In this document: positions 1 through 6,699 of the stretch, piece after piece
Layout of the letters: every line of letters begins with the position of its first letter
Position numbering within the stretch: the stretch's first letter is position 1
Assembly (NCBI GenBank): GCA_964641775.1
Contig: CAZXLK010000016.1
Location: 1-19,143, forward strand
DNA length: 19,143 bases
Source: CAIPFQ01 sp964641775
GTDB lineage: Bacteria; Chlamydiota; Chlamydiia; Chlamydiales; SM23-39
Direction: 5' to 3'
The notes under the pieces: model-generated
Database searches by the model: none
What the model saw: only the letters and a program-made list of their open reading frames with translations
Told to the model about the DNA's origin: nothing
Program-made: the position numbers and the translations under genes

Positions 1-476
1 TTGCCATCCGCGAGCTCAACCAAGGACCCATGCTTGCTCACAAAGCCTCTGAAGAAGCAGTTGCCGGTGCCGAGCTCATTGCAGGGCATCGGCCCACAAT
101 CGATTATCTTTCCATTCCCAACGTCGCCTACACCCATCCGGAGGCCGCAGCGGTCGGTCTTACCGAAGATGAGGTGAAGAGTAGAGGAATGGGATATAAA
201 TCGTTTACTTTTCCCTTCAAAGCAAATTCAAGGGCAAGATGCATTGGCGATGATGTCGGCTTTGTGAAAATTTTGGCCGATGCAAATAGCAAAAAATTGT
301 TAGGGATTCATATTCTTGGCGCCCAAGCATCCGAGCTAATTGCCGAGGCCACCATTGCCATTGCAAGAAGAATGACAGCCGATGAGCTGGCCGATACCTG
401 CCACGCTCATCCAACCTTGGCGGAAGCCATCAAAGAAGCCGCTATGGGGTTATTTAAAGCTCCGATTCATGTTTGA
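1..476 (+). CDS. lpdA: Dihydrolipoamide dehydrogenase (E3), C-terminal part
   Basis: The gene enters from the left edge in frame 3, so only about 157 C-terminal residues are visible. E3 is the FAD enzyme that reoxidises lipoamide in pyruvate and 2-oxoglutarate dehydrogenase complexes in the cytoplasm. The visible part holds the end of the FAD/NAD region (GPMLAHKASEE) and the whole dimerisation domain, including VAYTHPEAAAVG and the catalytic His/Glu segment HAHPTLAEA near the end. It stops with TGA at 474-476. pdhA and pdhB lie about 17 kb downstream on the same strand, so E3 is encoded apart from E1. The family assignment is secure; which complex it serves cannot be read from this fragment. 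Confidence 0.95.
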   Translation, partial: AIRELNQGPMLAHKASEEAVAGAELIAGHRPTIDYLSIPNVAYTHPEAAAVGLTEDEVKSRGMGYKSFTFPFKANSRARCIGDDVGFVKILADANSKKLLGIHILGAQASELIAEATIAIARRMTADELADTCHAHPTLAEAIKEAAMGLFKAPIHV

Positions 477-482
477 AATTTT

Positions 483-506
483 ACCACAGAGATAGACACC
501 ACAGAG
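483..506. repeat. Short direct repeat ACCACAGAG
   Basis: Two perfect copies of the 9-mer ACCACAGAG (483-491 and 498-506) lie in the 42-base gap between the convergent lpdA and the next minus-strand gene. Only two copies are present. No terminator hairpin is visible here. Confidence 0.35.
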
Positions 507-518
507 GAGAATATAAAT

Positions 519-1379
519 TTAAAGAATATGGGAAGATTGTTGGAGCTGGCGGGAGTGGATTTTTTGCTGCTGGTCTGGATTCAGCATGTCGAAGGCTGGG
601 AGGGAGAGGAGGGTAGCAGTAAGGGCGGGGCAGTTGTATTGGATTGATTTTTCAATGAGGATGGCAAATTTTTGGAGTTTAAATAGACTGGGATTTTTCA
701 TTTCTTCTTTAATAAAAGGTGTGAATCTTTCAATTTCAGTATCGAATTTTCGGATAAAAGATCTTGTGCAATGATCTTGGATATTATGGGTGGCTGCTAG
801 AAGTAGAAACTTGGTTAGTTCTGTCTTATTATCTTGTTCTTTGTGAAAAGCGCTATGAGGGCCTAAAAGAGGCCAGTAGATCTCAGGATGATTCATAAAT
901 GGTGGAGGAATCAAAGCACATTTTAAATTGGGAGGGGGAAGAGGATTTGTAGGAGTAGGAAAACGATCAGACTCGACTAAGATAATACAACATTCCCATC
1001 TTCCCAGATTTGCAGCAGTTATGTAAGCAAATTTAAGATGTATTTTTTCTAGAATTGTATCTTGCTGCAATAAACGATGGAGTAATACATGGTCTCCACT
1101 ATCGATGATGAGTGAAAGAGCTTTTTGTGGGGGGAGATTGAGAATATTTTGACTCGCAACATCGTATTTTTTATTTAGACAGACAATTCGCTTGTTCCAC
1201 GATGCTTGATCTTCTTGAAAAGGTATGGGGTAGAAGGATTTGCCAATCGCCCGTAAAAAACTCAGCTGAGCACAAGGAGGAAGAAATTCAAAGAAATGGT
1301 TGAATACGAGATGATCGTCTAATAGGGGTCGATTGGGCAAATGGGTAATGTCGAGGATGGCTTTTGATTGGATCTTCAT
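519..1379 (-). CDS. Hypothetical protein, 286 aa, possible F-box/ankyrin-like
   Basis: I do not recognise this protein. It has no signal peptide and no membrane segment. Residues about 13-45 (THLPNRPLL then a hydrophobic FEFLPP..LSFLRAIGKSF segment) loosely resemble an F-box. Residues about 85-135, with LIIDSGDHVLLHRLLQQD and a following AANLGRWECCIIL helix, loosely resemble degenerate ankyrin repeats. The C-terminus is rich in Gln and Ser. The start is an ATG with a short upstream gap to array A. Chlamydiae infecting amoebae are known to carry F-box and ankyrin proteins as candidate host-interaction factors, but the resemblance here is weak and may be chance. It follows the 1451-2149 gene on the same strand, separated by the array at 1408-1507. 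Confidence 0.7.
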   Translation of the reverse strand: MKIQSKAILDITHLPNRPLLDDHLVFNHFFEFLPPCAQLSFLRAIGKSFYPIPFQEDQASWNKRIVCLNKKYDVASQNILNLPPQKALSLIIDSGDHVLLHRLLQQDTILEKIHLKFAYITAANLGRWECCIILVESDRFPTPTNPLPPPNLKCALIPPPFMNHPEIYWPLLGPHSAFHKEQDNKTELTKFLLLAATHNIQDHCTRSFIRKFDTEIERFTPFIKEEMKNPSLFKLQKFAILIEKSIQYNCPALTATLLSLPAFDMLNPDQQQKIHSRQLQQSSHIL

Positions 1380-1407
1380 GGGAAAATATTAAAGGAATGG
1401 GAATATA

Positions 1408-1449
1408 ACCGATACCGTGACCGATACCGTTACCGTGACCGTGACCGAT
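1408..1449. repeat. Hexamer array A-left, seven ACCGNN units
   Basis: Seven uninterrupted hexamers of the form ACCGNN (ACCGAT, ACCGTG, ACCGTT) run through 42 bases, so CG recurs every 6 bp. The array lies between the two minus-strand genes, directly past the stop codon of the 1451-2149 gene. It faces an opposite-orientation array at 1472-1507. Confidence 0.85.
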
Positions 1450-1450
1450 G

Positions 1451-2149
1451 CTACGAAGCTTTAAGTCTGTTTTCGGTATCGGGCACGGGCTCGGTATCGG
1501 TCTCGGAGATGAGGGGGATTTTAACAGGGCTGTATTGGTTGAAGATTTCCGGGGGGTCCAATTTTCTGATGAGGCCTTTCATCATGAGATTAAAGATGGT
1601 TTTTTCTATCTCAGCTACGGGGAAGCCCGATTCGCTTCCGATATTATGGAATTCCATTTGTTTGATGGTAGGGTAGCGCTTGATTTTGCCATCGGATGTT
1701 GTCACTTCGACGGTAAGATCGCGAAGGGTTAGAGTGCGAATGAGGTAGTCTTTGGGATTTTTTTTCTTGCCCGGCTTTTCTTTGAGCATACGGCTCCAAT
1801 TGCTATCCTTTTGATCCTGATCATAGAATTCAATCCCTACAAAAATATGATTTAAATCAATATTTTCGATGATGAGAGGATTTTTAAAAAATTCATCCCC
1901 TTTTGCTCCAATAAGCGTCTCTTCGACCGTAAATAAGGTGGAACTTTTCGACTCGTGGAAATTCCCAATCCAAACTTTGGAGACTTTAACAGAGGTTTGT
2001 CCAATATCCAGCGCATGAATTGAAACCGGAACATGGAGCTCTTTTGCCAAAAAATGGGCTAAGATATTTTCGCTATTTGCCCAAGTAATCGTAGCTCCTG
2101 AAATCAGACAGACGATGAGAAAAGCCAAAAGGAGAAAAAATTTCCTCAT
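1451..2149 (-). CDS. Membrane-anchored or secreted hypothetical protein, AsmA-like flavour
   Basis: The 232-residue product begins with a basic residue pair and a hydrophobic segment (residues about 4-24), which is a signal peptide or single anchor, so the rest is probably periplasmic. The body alternates short beta-like stretches (PVSIHALDIGQTSVKVSKVWIGN, IENIDLNHIFVGIEF, LTLRDLTVEV), a pattern seen in AsmA/DUF748-type envelope proteins; this is an impression, not a motif match. The last residues are encoded by the hexamer array at 1472-1507 and are probably a recent addition. It is divergent from the nucleotide transporter gene. Function is unknown. Confidence 0.75.
   Translation of the reverse strand: MRKFFLLLAFLIVCLISGATITWANSENILAHFLAKELHVPVSIHALDIGQTSVKVSKVWIGNFHESKSSTLFTVEETLIGAKGDEFFKNPLIIENIDLNHIFVGIEFYDQDQKDSNWSRMLKEKPGKKKNPKDYLIRTLTLRDLTVEVTTSDGKIKRYPTIKQMEFHNIGSESGFPVAEIEKTIFNLMMKGLIRKLDPPEIFNQYSPVKIPLISETDTEPVPDTENRLKAS
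1472..1507. repeat. Hexamer array A-right, six units in inverted orientation
   Basis: Six hexamers of the form NNCGGN (for example TTCGGT, ATCGGG, CTCGGT) carry the same 6-bp CG phase as array A-left but on the opposite strand, so the two can pair imperfectly into a long stem around 1450-1471. This half lies inside the 3' end of the 1451-2149 gene and encodes its Asp/Thr/Glu/Pro-rich tail (SETDTEPVPDTE). Confidence 0.85.
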
Positions 2150-2173
2150 TATTCAATACATACTCGAATCATC

Positions 2174-2202
2174 TTGAAATCGCAAGCATCAATTGATATG
2201 AT
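2174..2202 (+). promoter_or_regulatory. Sigma70-type promoter for the nucleotide transporter
   Basis: TTGAAA (2174-2179) and TATGAT (2197-2202) are spaced by 17 bases, giving an expected start of transcription near 2209 and a leader of about 17 bases carrying the GAGG ribosome site at 2218-2221. It lies in the divergent gap with the minus-strand gene ending at 2149. Confidence 0.6.
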
Positions 2203-2225
2203 GAGGTATACACGCCCGAGGTGTT

Positions 2226-3737
2226 TTGGATACTCCAAAACTAAAGCCCAGATCCATCAGAGAATTTTCCAGTTTAAGGACCCTGTGTTGGCCTGTTCAT
2301 AGAGACGAGCTGCGCGTTTTTGTGCCGCTTCTTCTGATCTTTTTTTTCATTTGTTTTAATTATAATTTACTAAGAGCTGCAAAAGATTCATTAGTAGTAA
2401 CGGGACCTTGCTCCGGTGCAGAAGTCATCCCTTTTCTCAAAGTTTGGGCGATTTTGCCAGGCGCTTTTTTAATGACGTTTATCTTTATCAGAGTCTCTAG
2501 ATACTTTGATTTTGAGAAATTATTTTACATCATGATCAGTATCTTTTTAGGCTTTTTTGCTTTGTTTTCGTTGGTTCTTTACCCATTTCGCGACGCTCTG
2601 CACCCCAATGAGTTTGCTGACAGGCTGGCGGAAATCTTGCCCCTTGGCTTTAAAGGGATGATTGCCGTTTTCAGAAACTGGGTCTTTACTTTGTTTTACG
2701 TCATGAGCGAGCTTTGGAGCACAACGATCATGACGGTCCTATTTTGGGGATTTTTGAATGCCTCATTATCTTTGGAAAGGGCCCAAAGGTTTTATATGCT
2801 CCTCATGGTGGGAGGAAATATTGGCGGCATTGTTGCCGGCCAGGCTGCGGTTGGCCTCTCAACTTTGGGAAAAGAGTGGGGGGCATCCATCAATCTCATC
2901 TGTTCTGTCGTTGTTTTTGCAGGACTTATGACCATGGCGATTTTTTATTGGTTTCAAAGGCATGGCTTTGAAAGAATGCGCTCTTTTGAAGGGAAGTCTC
3001 AAATCAAAGACCCGCCGATTCGGATGGGAGTGAGACAAAACATGGCTTTGATTTTAAACTCGAAGTACCTACTTAGCATTGCGCTGATCGTTTTAGCTTA
3101 TAATGTTTTTTCCAATTTGACCGAGGTGATTTGGAAAGGGGAGCTGAAACTTTTATGTCCGGATTCCAATCACTACAATATTTACATGGGAAAAGTAGTT
3201 ACTTGGACAGGAGTGATTTCTGTCATGATTGCACTTGTTGCAAATAGATTTTTGCAAACTGCCAAATGGAGTACCATTGCAATCATCTCTCCTCTCATTA
3301 TGTTAGTAACTAGCGTGGGCTTTTTTCTTTTTCTCATGTTCAATGATTTAGGGATTAAAACGGTAACCATTTTAGGTTTTACGCCCCTTGCGATCAGTGT
3401 CTTTTTCGGGGCGGCGCAAAATTGCCTGATGCGCTCTGTCAAATACACGATTTTTGAATCGACAAAAGAGATCGCCTTCATACCGCTAGATAAAGAGAGC
3501 AAACTCAAGGGCAAGGCGGCAATTGACGGGATTGGTTCCAGACTTGGAAAATCAGGAGGGGCTGCAATCTATCAAGGGCTTTTACTTTTCGTTGGAACGC
3601 TGGGGGCTAGCATTCCTTATGTTGCCTGCATTTTATTTGCGGTCATTTTTCTTTGGATTTTGGGTGTGATTTCTTTAGGAAAACAGTTTACATCTCTTGT
3701 TAAAGAAGACGAACAGATCCATCCTCTCCCCCAATAA
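2226..3737 (+). CDS. ATP/ADP translocase family nucleotide transporter
   Basis: This is an inner-membrane carrier of the TLC/NTT family, which in obligate intracellular bacteria and plastids exchanges host ATP for ADP or imports nucleotides. The 503-residue length fits the family. Many hydrophobic segments are visible from residue about 34 (VFVPLLLIFFFICFNYNLLR) to the C-terminus, consistent with 12 helices, and RAAKDSLVVT after the first helix and the MVGGNIGGIVAG segment are family-like. The start is the TTG at 2226, because the frame is closed by TGA at 2202 and no ATG precedes the first helix; GAGG at 2218-2221 supports it with a short spacer. Its 3' end overlaps the convergent rpiA by 38 bases. 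Whether it is an ATP/ADP antiporter (Npt1 type) or a net importer (Npt2 type) cannot be decided here. Confidence 0.93.
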   Translation: MDTPKLKPRSIREFSSLRTLCWPVHRDELRVFVPLLLIFFFICFNYNLLRAAKDSLVVTGPCSGAEVIPFLKVWAILPGAFLMTFIFIRVSRYFDFEKLFYIMISIFLGFFALFSLVLYPFRDALHPNEFADRLAEILPLGFKGMIAVFRNWVFTLFYVMSELWSTTIMTVLFWGFLNASLSLERAQRFYMLLMVGGNIGGIVAGQAAVGLSTLGKEWGASINLICSVVVFAGLMTMAIFYWFQRHGFERMRSFEGKSQIKDPPIRMGVRQNMALILNSKYLLSIALIVLAYNVFSNLTEVIWKGELKLLCPDSNHYNIYMGKVVTWTGVISVMIALVANRFLQTAKWSTIAIISPLIMLVTSVGFFLFLMFNDLGIKTVTILGFTPLAISVFFGAAQNCLMRSVKYTIFESTKEIAFIPLDKESKLKGKAAIDGIGSRLGKSGGAAIYQGLLLFVGTLGASIPYVACILFAVIFLWILGVISLGKQFTSLVKEDEQIHPLPQ

Positions 3738-4368
3738 AAATTCTTCCGGCAAGATTATAGAAAAATCCCGTGTCGATCACACCGGGAATTTCAATGAGTT
3801 TGTGATGGATGGCCAACATATCTGATGGGGGCGAGCTAAAAAAAAGATCGAGGACGAGATTGCCATTATCTGAAATGAAAAGAGTCCCATCTTCGTACAT
3901 CCGCCATTTTCCCTGCATTCCTAGATCTTCAATTTTTTGACGGGTTGCCGGAGAGCCGTAAAAAAGGATTTCAACAGGAAGGGGACCAATGCCTAGCTTT
4001 TGGACCAATTTTGTCTCATCGGCAATGACAATCATTTCTGTGCTAGCGGAGGCTAAAATTTTTTCCCGCACATGGGCGCCTCCTCTTCCTTTGATCATCT
4101 GTTTTTTCGGATCGATTTCATCGGCGCCATCGACCATCAGATCGACTCTTGGCGCTGAGTTAATATCGAGAATCTCAATGCCTCCTTGGCGGGCGCGATC
4201 TGCAGAGTGGCGCGAGCTTGCAACAGCTTGGATTTTCAGCCCTTTTTTTACTCTTTCAACAAGCGCATCGATGAAGCAATTTGCAGTAGTTCCACTGCCA
4301 AGGCCAACGATTTGACCTTTTTCAATCAGATCGGCAGCTTTTCTCCCTACAGATTCTTTAGCTCTCAT
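3700..4368 (-). CDS. rpiA: Ribose-5-phosphate isomerase A
   Basis: RpiA interconverts ribose 5-phosphate and ribulose 5-phosphate in the non-oxidative pentose phosphate pathway in the cytoplasm. The 222-residue length is normal. The phosphate loop GSGTTA is at residues 24-29. DGADEID (80-86) gives the active-site aspartates D80 and D83, and KGRGGA gives K93 with E102 in REKI, matching positions 81, 84, 94 and 103 of the E. coli enzyme. The glycine loop reads KGRGGAH where a run of glycines is usual, a mild substitution. The start is ATG at 4366-4368, with no good ribosome site. It is convergent with the transporter and overlaps its 3' end, with no intervening terminator. Confidence 0.95.
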   Translation of the reverse strand: MRAKESVGRKAADLIEKGQIVGLGSGTTANCFIDALVERVKKGLKIQAVASSRHSADRARQGGIEILDINSAPRVDLMVDGADEIDPKKQMIKGRGGAHVREKILASASTEMIVIADETKLVQKLGIGPLPVEILFYGSPATRQKIEDLGMQGKWRMYEDGTLFISDNGNLVLDLFFSSPPSDMLAIHHKLIEIPGVIDTGFFYNLAGRIFIGGEDGSVRLL

Positions 4369-4384
4369 GCGAAGAGCATAACAA

Positions 4385-4413
4385 TTGTTCTGGATCTTTA
4401 AAAGATTTATTAA
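4385..4413 (+). promoter_or_regulatory. Candidate promoter for the 4446 gene and tyrS
   Basis: TTGTTC (4385-4390) and TATTAA (4408-4413) are separated by 17 bases. A start near 4420 would give a leader of about 26 bases containing the GGGAGG ribosome site at 4433-4438. Confidence 0.4.
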
Positions 4414-4445
4414 TAAACTGCGGGGCAGTATTGGGAGGGTATAGC

Positions 4446-4730
4446 ATGGAAACAGTACCGGAGAGTCAGGGCATTCTTAAAATTAGAGAAAAGGCCCAAG
4501 AACAGATTGATAGAGCAAACAAGATTTTGACAGATTCTTCTAAAAAACAAGAGGCTGTTGAAAGCATTTATCGCTCAGTTGCCAAGAATACGCAGAATGA
4601 GGATTGGGTTTGTCTTAAAGATAAAGAGATGAAGGTCTTTGATGGAAATCAAAATTCGGCAGAGCCTAGTACTAGAATCCATGATATCGCAATAAACCTT
4701 GGCATTGAGATAAATCCGGTAAAGGCTTAA
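4446..4730 (+). CDS. Small hypothetical protein, 94 aa
   Basis: I do not recognise this small, charged, soluble protein. It has a Lys/Gln/Glu-rich, probably helical first half (ILKIREKAQEQIDRANKI) and a polar second half. There is no signal peptide, membrane segment or cysteine motif. A TTG at 4431 is in frame, but the ATG at 4446 is preferred because GGGAGG (4433-4438) sits 7 bases before it. The tyrS ATG follows the stop by 11 bases, and tyrS has no ribosome site of its own visible, so the two are probably co-transcribed and perhaps translationally coupled. Confidence 0.7.
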   Translation: METVPESQGILKIREKAQEQIDRANKILTDSSKKQEAVESIYRSVAKNTQNEDWVCLKDKEMKVFDGNQNSAEPSTRIHDIAINLGIEINPVKA

Positions 4731-4741
4731 TCTCTTACATC

Positions 4742-5989
4742 ATGAAAAATGTCATTGACGTCCTAAAAGAAAGGGGATTCATCGACCAGATGACAAGCCC
4801 CGAGCTAAGGACCCATGCTCAAAACCCCATGATACTCTATCACGGGATCGATCCTACGGCAGATAGTCTTCATTTGGGCAATCTGATGGGGATTGTCGCT
4901 TTGGCATGGTTTCAAAAATTCGGCCATACTCCGTACGCTTTAATTGGAGGCGGAACGGGAAAAATTGGAGATCCATCGGGTAAAAGCATCGAGCGGCCTC
5001 TTTTGGAAAAAAAGACACTAGAGCATAACGTCGCAAGTCTTTCTGCATTTGTGAAAAAAATTCTTAAAAATGCAGTTGTTGTGAATAACGATGATTGGCT
5101 GAAAAATTTATCAGTGATCGATTTTTTGCGGGATGTCGGCAAACATTTTCGCATTGGGCCTATGTTGCAAAAAGAGAGTGTCCGAACAAGGCTAGAGAGC
5201 GAAGAGGGGATGAGCTTTACCGAATTTAGCTACCCACTTATGCAAGGCTATGATTTTTACTATCTCAATCAGCATTTTGGCATTGAGCTTCAAATTGGAG
5301 GAAGCGATCAATGGGGCAATATCACGGCAGGATGTGAGTTCAATCGCAAAATGAAAGGCAATCCGATTTATGGGCTTACTTGGCCCCTTCTTTTGACTAG
5401 CGAGGGGAAAAAATTTGGGAAGAGCGAACAGGGGGCTGTTTGGCTGTCGAGTGAAAAATTATCGCCGTATCATTTTTATCAGAATCTCGTGCGGGTAGCT
5501 GATGCCGATGTGATAAAGCTAATGAAGCTTCTCACATTTATGGAAATGGAAGAAATTGCCCAAATAGAAAAGAGAATGTCTAGTGAGCCAAATATTGCAC
5601 AAAAAAGATTAGCGGAAGAAGTGACAAGATTTGTTCATGGGGAAGAGGGTTTAAATGCTGCAATCAAAGTGACCGATTCGATTCAGCCGGGAACAGATGC
5701 AAAATTATCAGCTGAGCTTTTCGAAGAAATCGCAAAAGATATGCCAAGAGCTGAGCTTTCGAAAAAAGAGACAATTGGGATGAAATTTGTTGATTTGGCA
5801 GTCAAAGTGGGACTTGTTCCCAGTAAATCAGAAGGGACGCGCCTTGTGAAAAATGGCGGCGCCTATTTAAACAATGAGCGGGTTGTTGATCCAGGTTTTT
5901 GCATTGATGCAAACCATCTGATTGATGGACTTTATCTTCTTTTAGCCTCCGGGAAAAAGAAAAAAATTCTGGTCCAAGTTATACCCTAA
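4742..5989 (+). CDS. tyrS: Tyrosyl-tRNA synthetase
   Basis: TyrS charges tRNA-Tyr with tyrosine in the cytoplasm. The 415-residue length is that of bacterial class I TyrRS. The HIGH-type motif is HLGN at residues 44-47, the tyrosine and ATP pocket includes GGGTGKIGDPSGK (about 69-81) and QIGGSDQWGNI (184-194), and the KMSKS-type loop is KFGKS at 224-228. The C-terminal third (from about 345) is an S4-like RNA-binding domain with SEGTRLVKNGGAYLNNERV. The stop TAA is at 5987-5989, and its last base is also the first base of the inverted repeat that bounds the next element. Confidence 0.97.
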   Translation: MKNVIDVLKERGFIDQMTSPELRTHAQNPMILYHGIDPTADSLHLGNLMGIVALAWFQKFGHTPYALIGGGTGKIGDPSGKSIERPLLEKKTLEHNVASLSAFVKKILKNAVVVNNDDWLKNLSVIDFLRDVGKHFRIGPMLQKESVRTRLESEEGMSFTEFSYPLMQGYDFYYLNQHFGIELQIGGSDQWGNITAGCEFNRKMKGNPIYGLTWPLLLTSEGKKFGKSEQGAVWLSSEKLSPYHFYQNLVRVADADVIKLMKLLTFMEMEEIAQIEKRMSSEPNIAQKRLAEEVTRFVHGEEGLNAAIKVTDSIQPGTDAKLSAELFEEIAKDMPRAELSKKETIGMKFVDLAVKVGLVPSKSEGTRLVKNGGAYLNNERVVDPGFCIDANHLIDGLYLLLASGKKKKILVQVIP

Positions 5990-6187
5990 TGACTTTAAGA
6001 ATCGGTTTCTGCCTACGTCGGACAGCCACAAAATTTGCACCCGCCTGCATCGCTCAACTTTTTCAAGTTGAGCTGCAACGGGGCCACTCCCCAAAAATGA
6101 TGCATTTTTGGGGGCCCCTTCGGCGCCAGCAAAGCTTGGTCCAAATTTTGGGCGCCTCCTTGGCATATTCCCGATTCTTAAAATCAT
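5989..6187. repeat. Palindrome-rich element bounded by 17-bp inverted repeats
   Basis: The ends are inverted repeats of 17 bp with one mismatch (5989-6005 and 6171-6187, core TTAAGAATCGG). Inside are a perfect 9-bp hairpin with arms GCTCAACTT (6052-6060) and AAGTTGAGC (6065-6073), and a 10-bp hairpin with arms CCCCAAAAAT (6089-6098) and ATTTTTGGGG (6104-6113). The second is embraced by GGGGCC (6080-6085) and GGCCCC (6113-6118). GGCGCC occurs at both 6122 and 6151. The left arm starts on the last base of the tyrS stop codon. Such structure fits a small non-autonomous or REP-like element; no transposase is present. An open frame (5989-6330) runs through it but is probably accidental in the repeat. 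Confidence 0.7.
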
Positions 6188-6347
6188 CCGGATATAAAAA
6201 AAATGATTTGAAAAATATTCGCCACTCGCTATTTTGGGAACGTGAACCCCTTTACGTGGAAGGTTATACACCGAGTGGTAGAGGAACAAAACATTGGATC
6301 GGTTCAACATCTACAATGGATGAGATCTAATAAAGGAGTAAAACAGC
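6188..6347 (+). other. Gap between palindromic element and IHF gene; short open stretch
   Basis: These 160 bases contain no recognised gene. One frame is open from a TTG at 6208 to TAA at 6328-6330 and would give 40 residues ending VEGYTPSGRGTKHWIG and then STSTMDEI, which looks more protein-like than random translation, but there is no ribosome site before it. It could be a remnant of a lost gene. AAAGGAG at 6332-6338 is a strong ribosome site for the TTG at 6348. No convincing promoter pair was found. Confidence 0.3.
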
Positions 6348-6401
6348 TTGGCTGACAATTCAATCCTAAATCAAAATCAAGGTGAGCGAAGGAGCTTTGA
6401 C

Positions 6402-6686
6402 ATGGCCACGGTCACGAAGAAAAAACTGATACAGACAATCTCGCAGAGTAAAGGGCTGCATCCAAATGATGTTCGCAATGTGATACAAGCCTTTTTAGAT
6501 GCGATGACAGATTCCCTTTCGCAAGGAGATCGTCTGGAGTTTCGCGACTTTGGAGTTTTTGAAGTTGTTGAAAGAAAACAAAAAATTGGACGCAATCCAA
6601 AAAATGCTTCTGTTCCCATTGTGATTCCTGCCCGAAAGGCTGTGAAGTTCACTCCGGGAAAAAAGATGCGAAAACTGATTGAATAA
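6402..6686 (+). CDS. HU/IHF-family nucleoid DNA-binding protein
   Basis: This small basic protein bends DNA and helps organise the nucleoid, as a homo- or heterodimer. The 94-residue product has the typical start MATVTKKKLIQTI, the helical dimer part, and the beta-arm GRNPKNASVPIVIPARKAVKF with the proline that intercalates DNA in IHF and HU. It closely resembles the Chlamydia himD/ihfA product (CT267). The ATG at 6402 is chosen because it matches the family start and has GGAG at 6391-6394. An in-frame TTG at 6348 also has a strong AAAGGAG site and would add 18 residues, so both starts may be used. It leads the cluster containing the CT266-like gene and, after array B, accA and msbA. Confidence 0.93.
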   Translation: MATVTKKKLIQTISQSKGLHPNDVRNVIQAFLDAMTDSLSQGDRLEFRDFGVFEVVERKQKIGRNPKNASVPIVIPARKAVKFTPGKKMRKLIE

Positions 6687-6699
6687 TCTGGATTTCTAG

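Noticed and set aside
1408..1507. CRISPR-like array
   Set aside because: Units are 6 bp with no spacers, and no cas genes are nearby.
1368..1732. Plus-strand open frames covering the hexamer arrays
   Set aside because: They translate the Arg/Asp/Tyr array and the antisense of the 1451-2149 gene, and have no ribosome sites.
6268..6308. tRNA-like words (AGTGGTAGAG and GGTTCAAC)
   Set aside because: They resemble D-loop and T-loop words, but no acceptor, anticodon or T stems can be formed around them.
5989..6330. Open frame of 113 codons across the palindromic element
   Set aside because: It starts on the tyrS stop, has no ribosome site, and its first two thirds are inverted-repeat sequence; only the last 40 codons merit a look.
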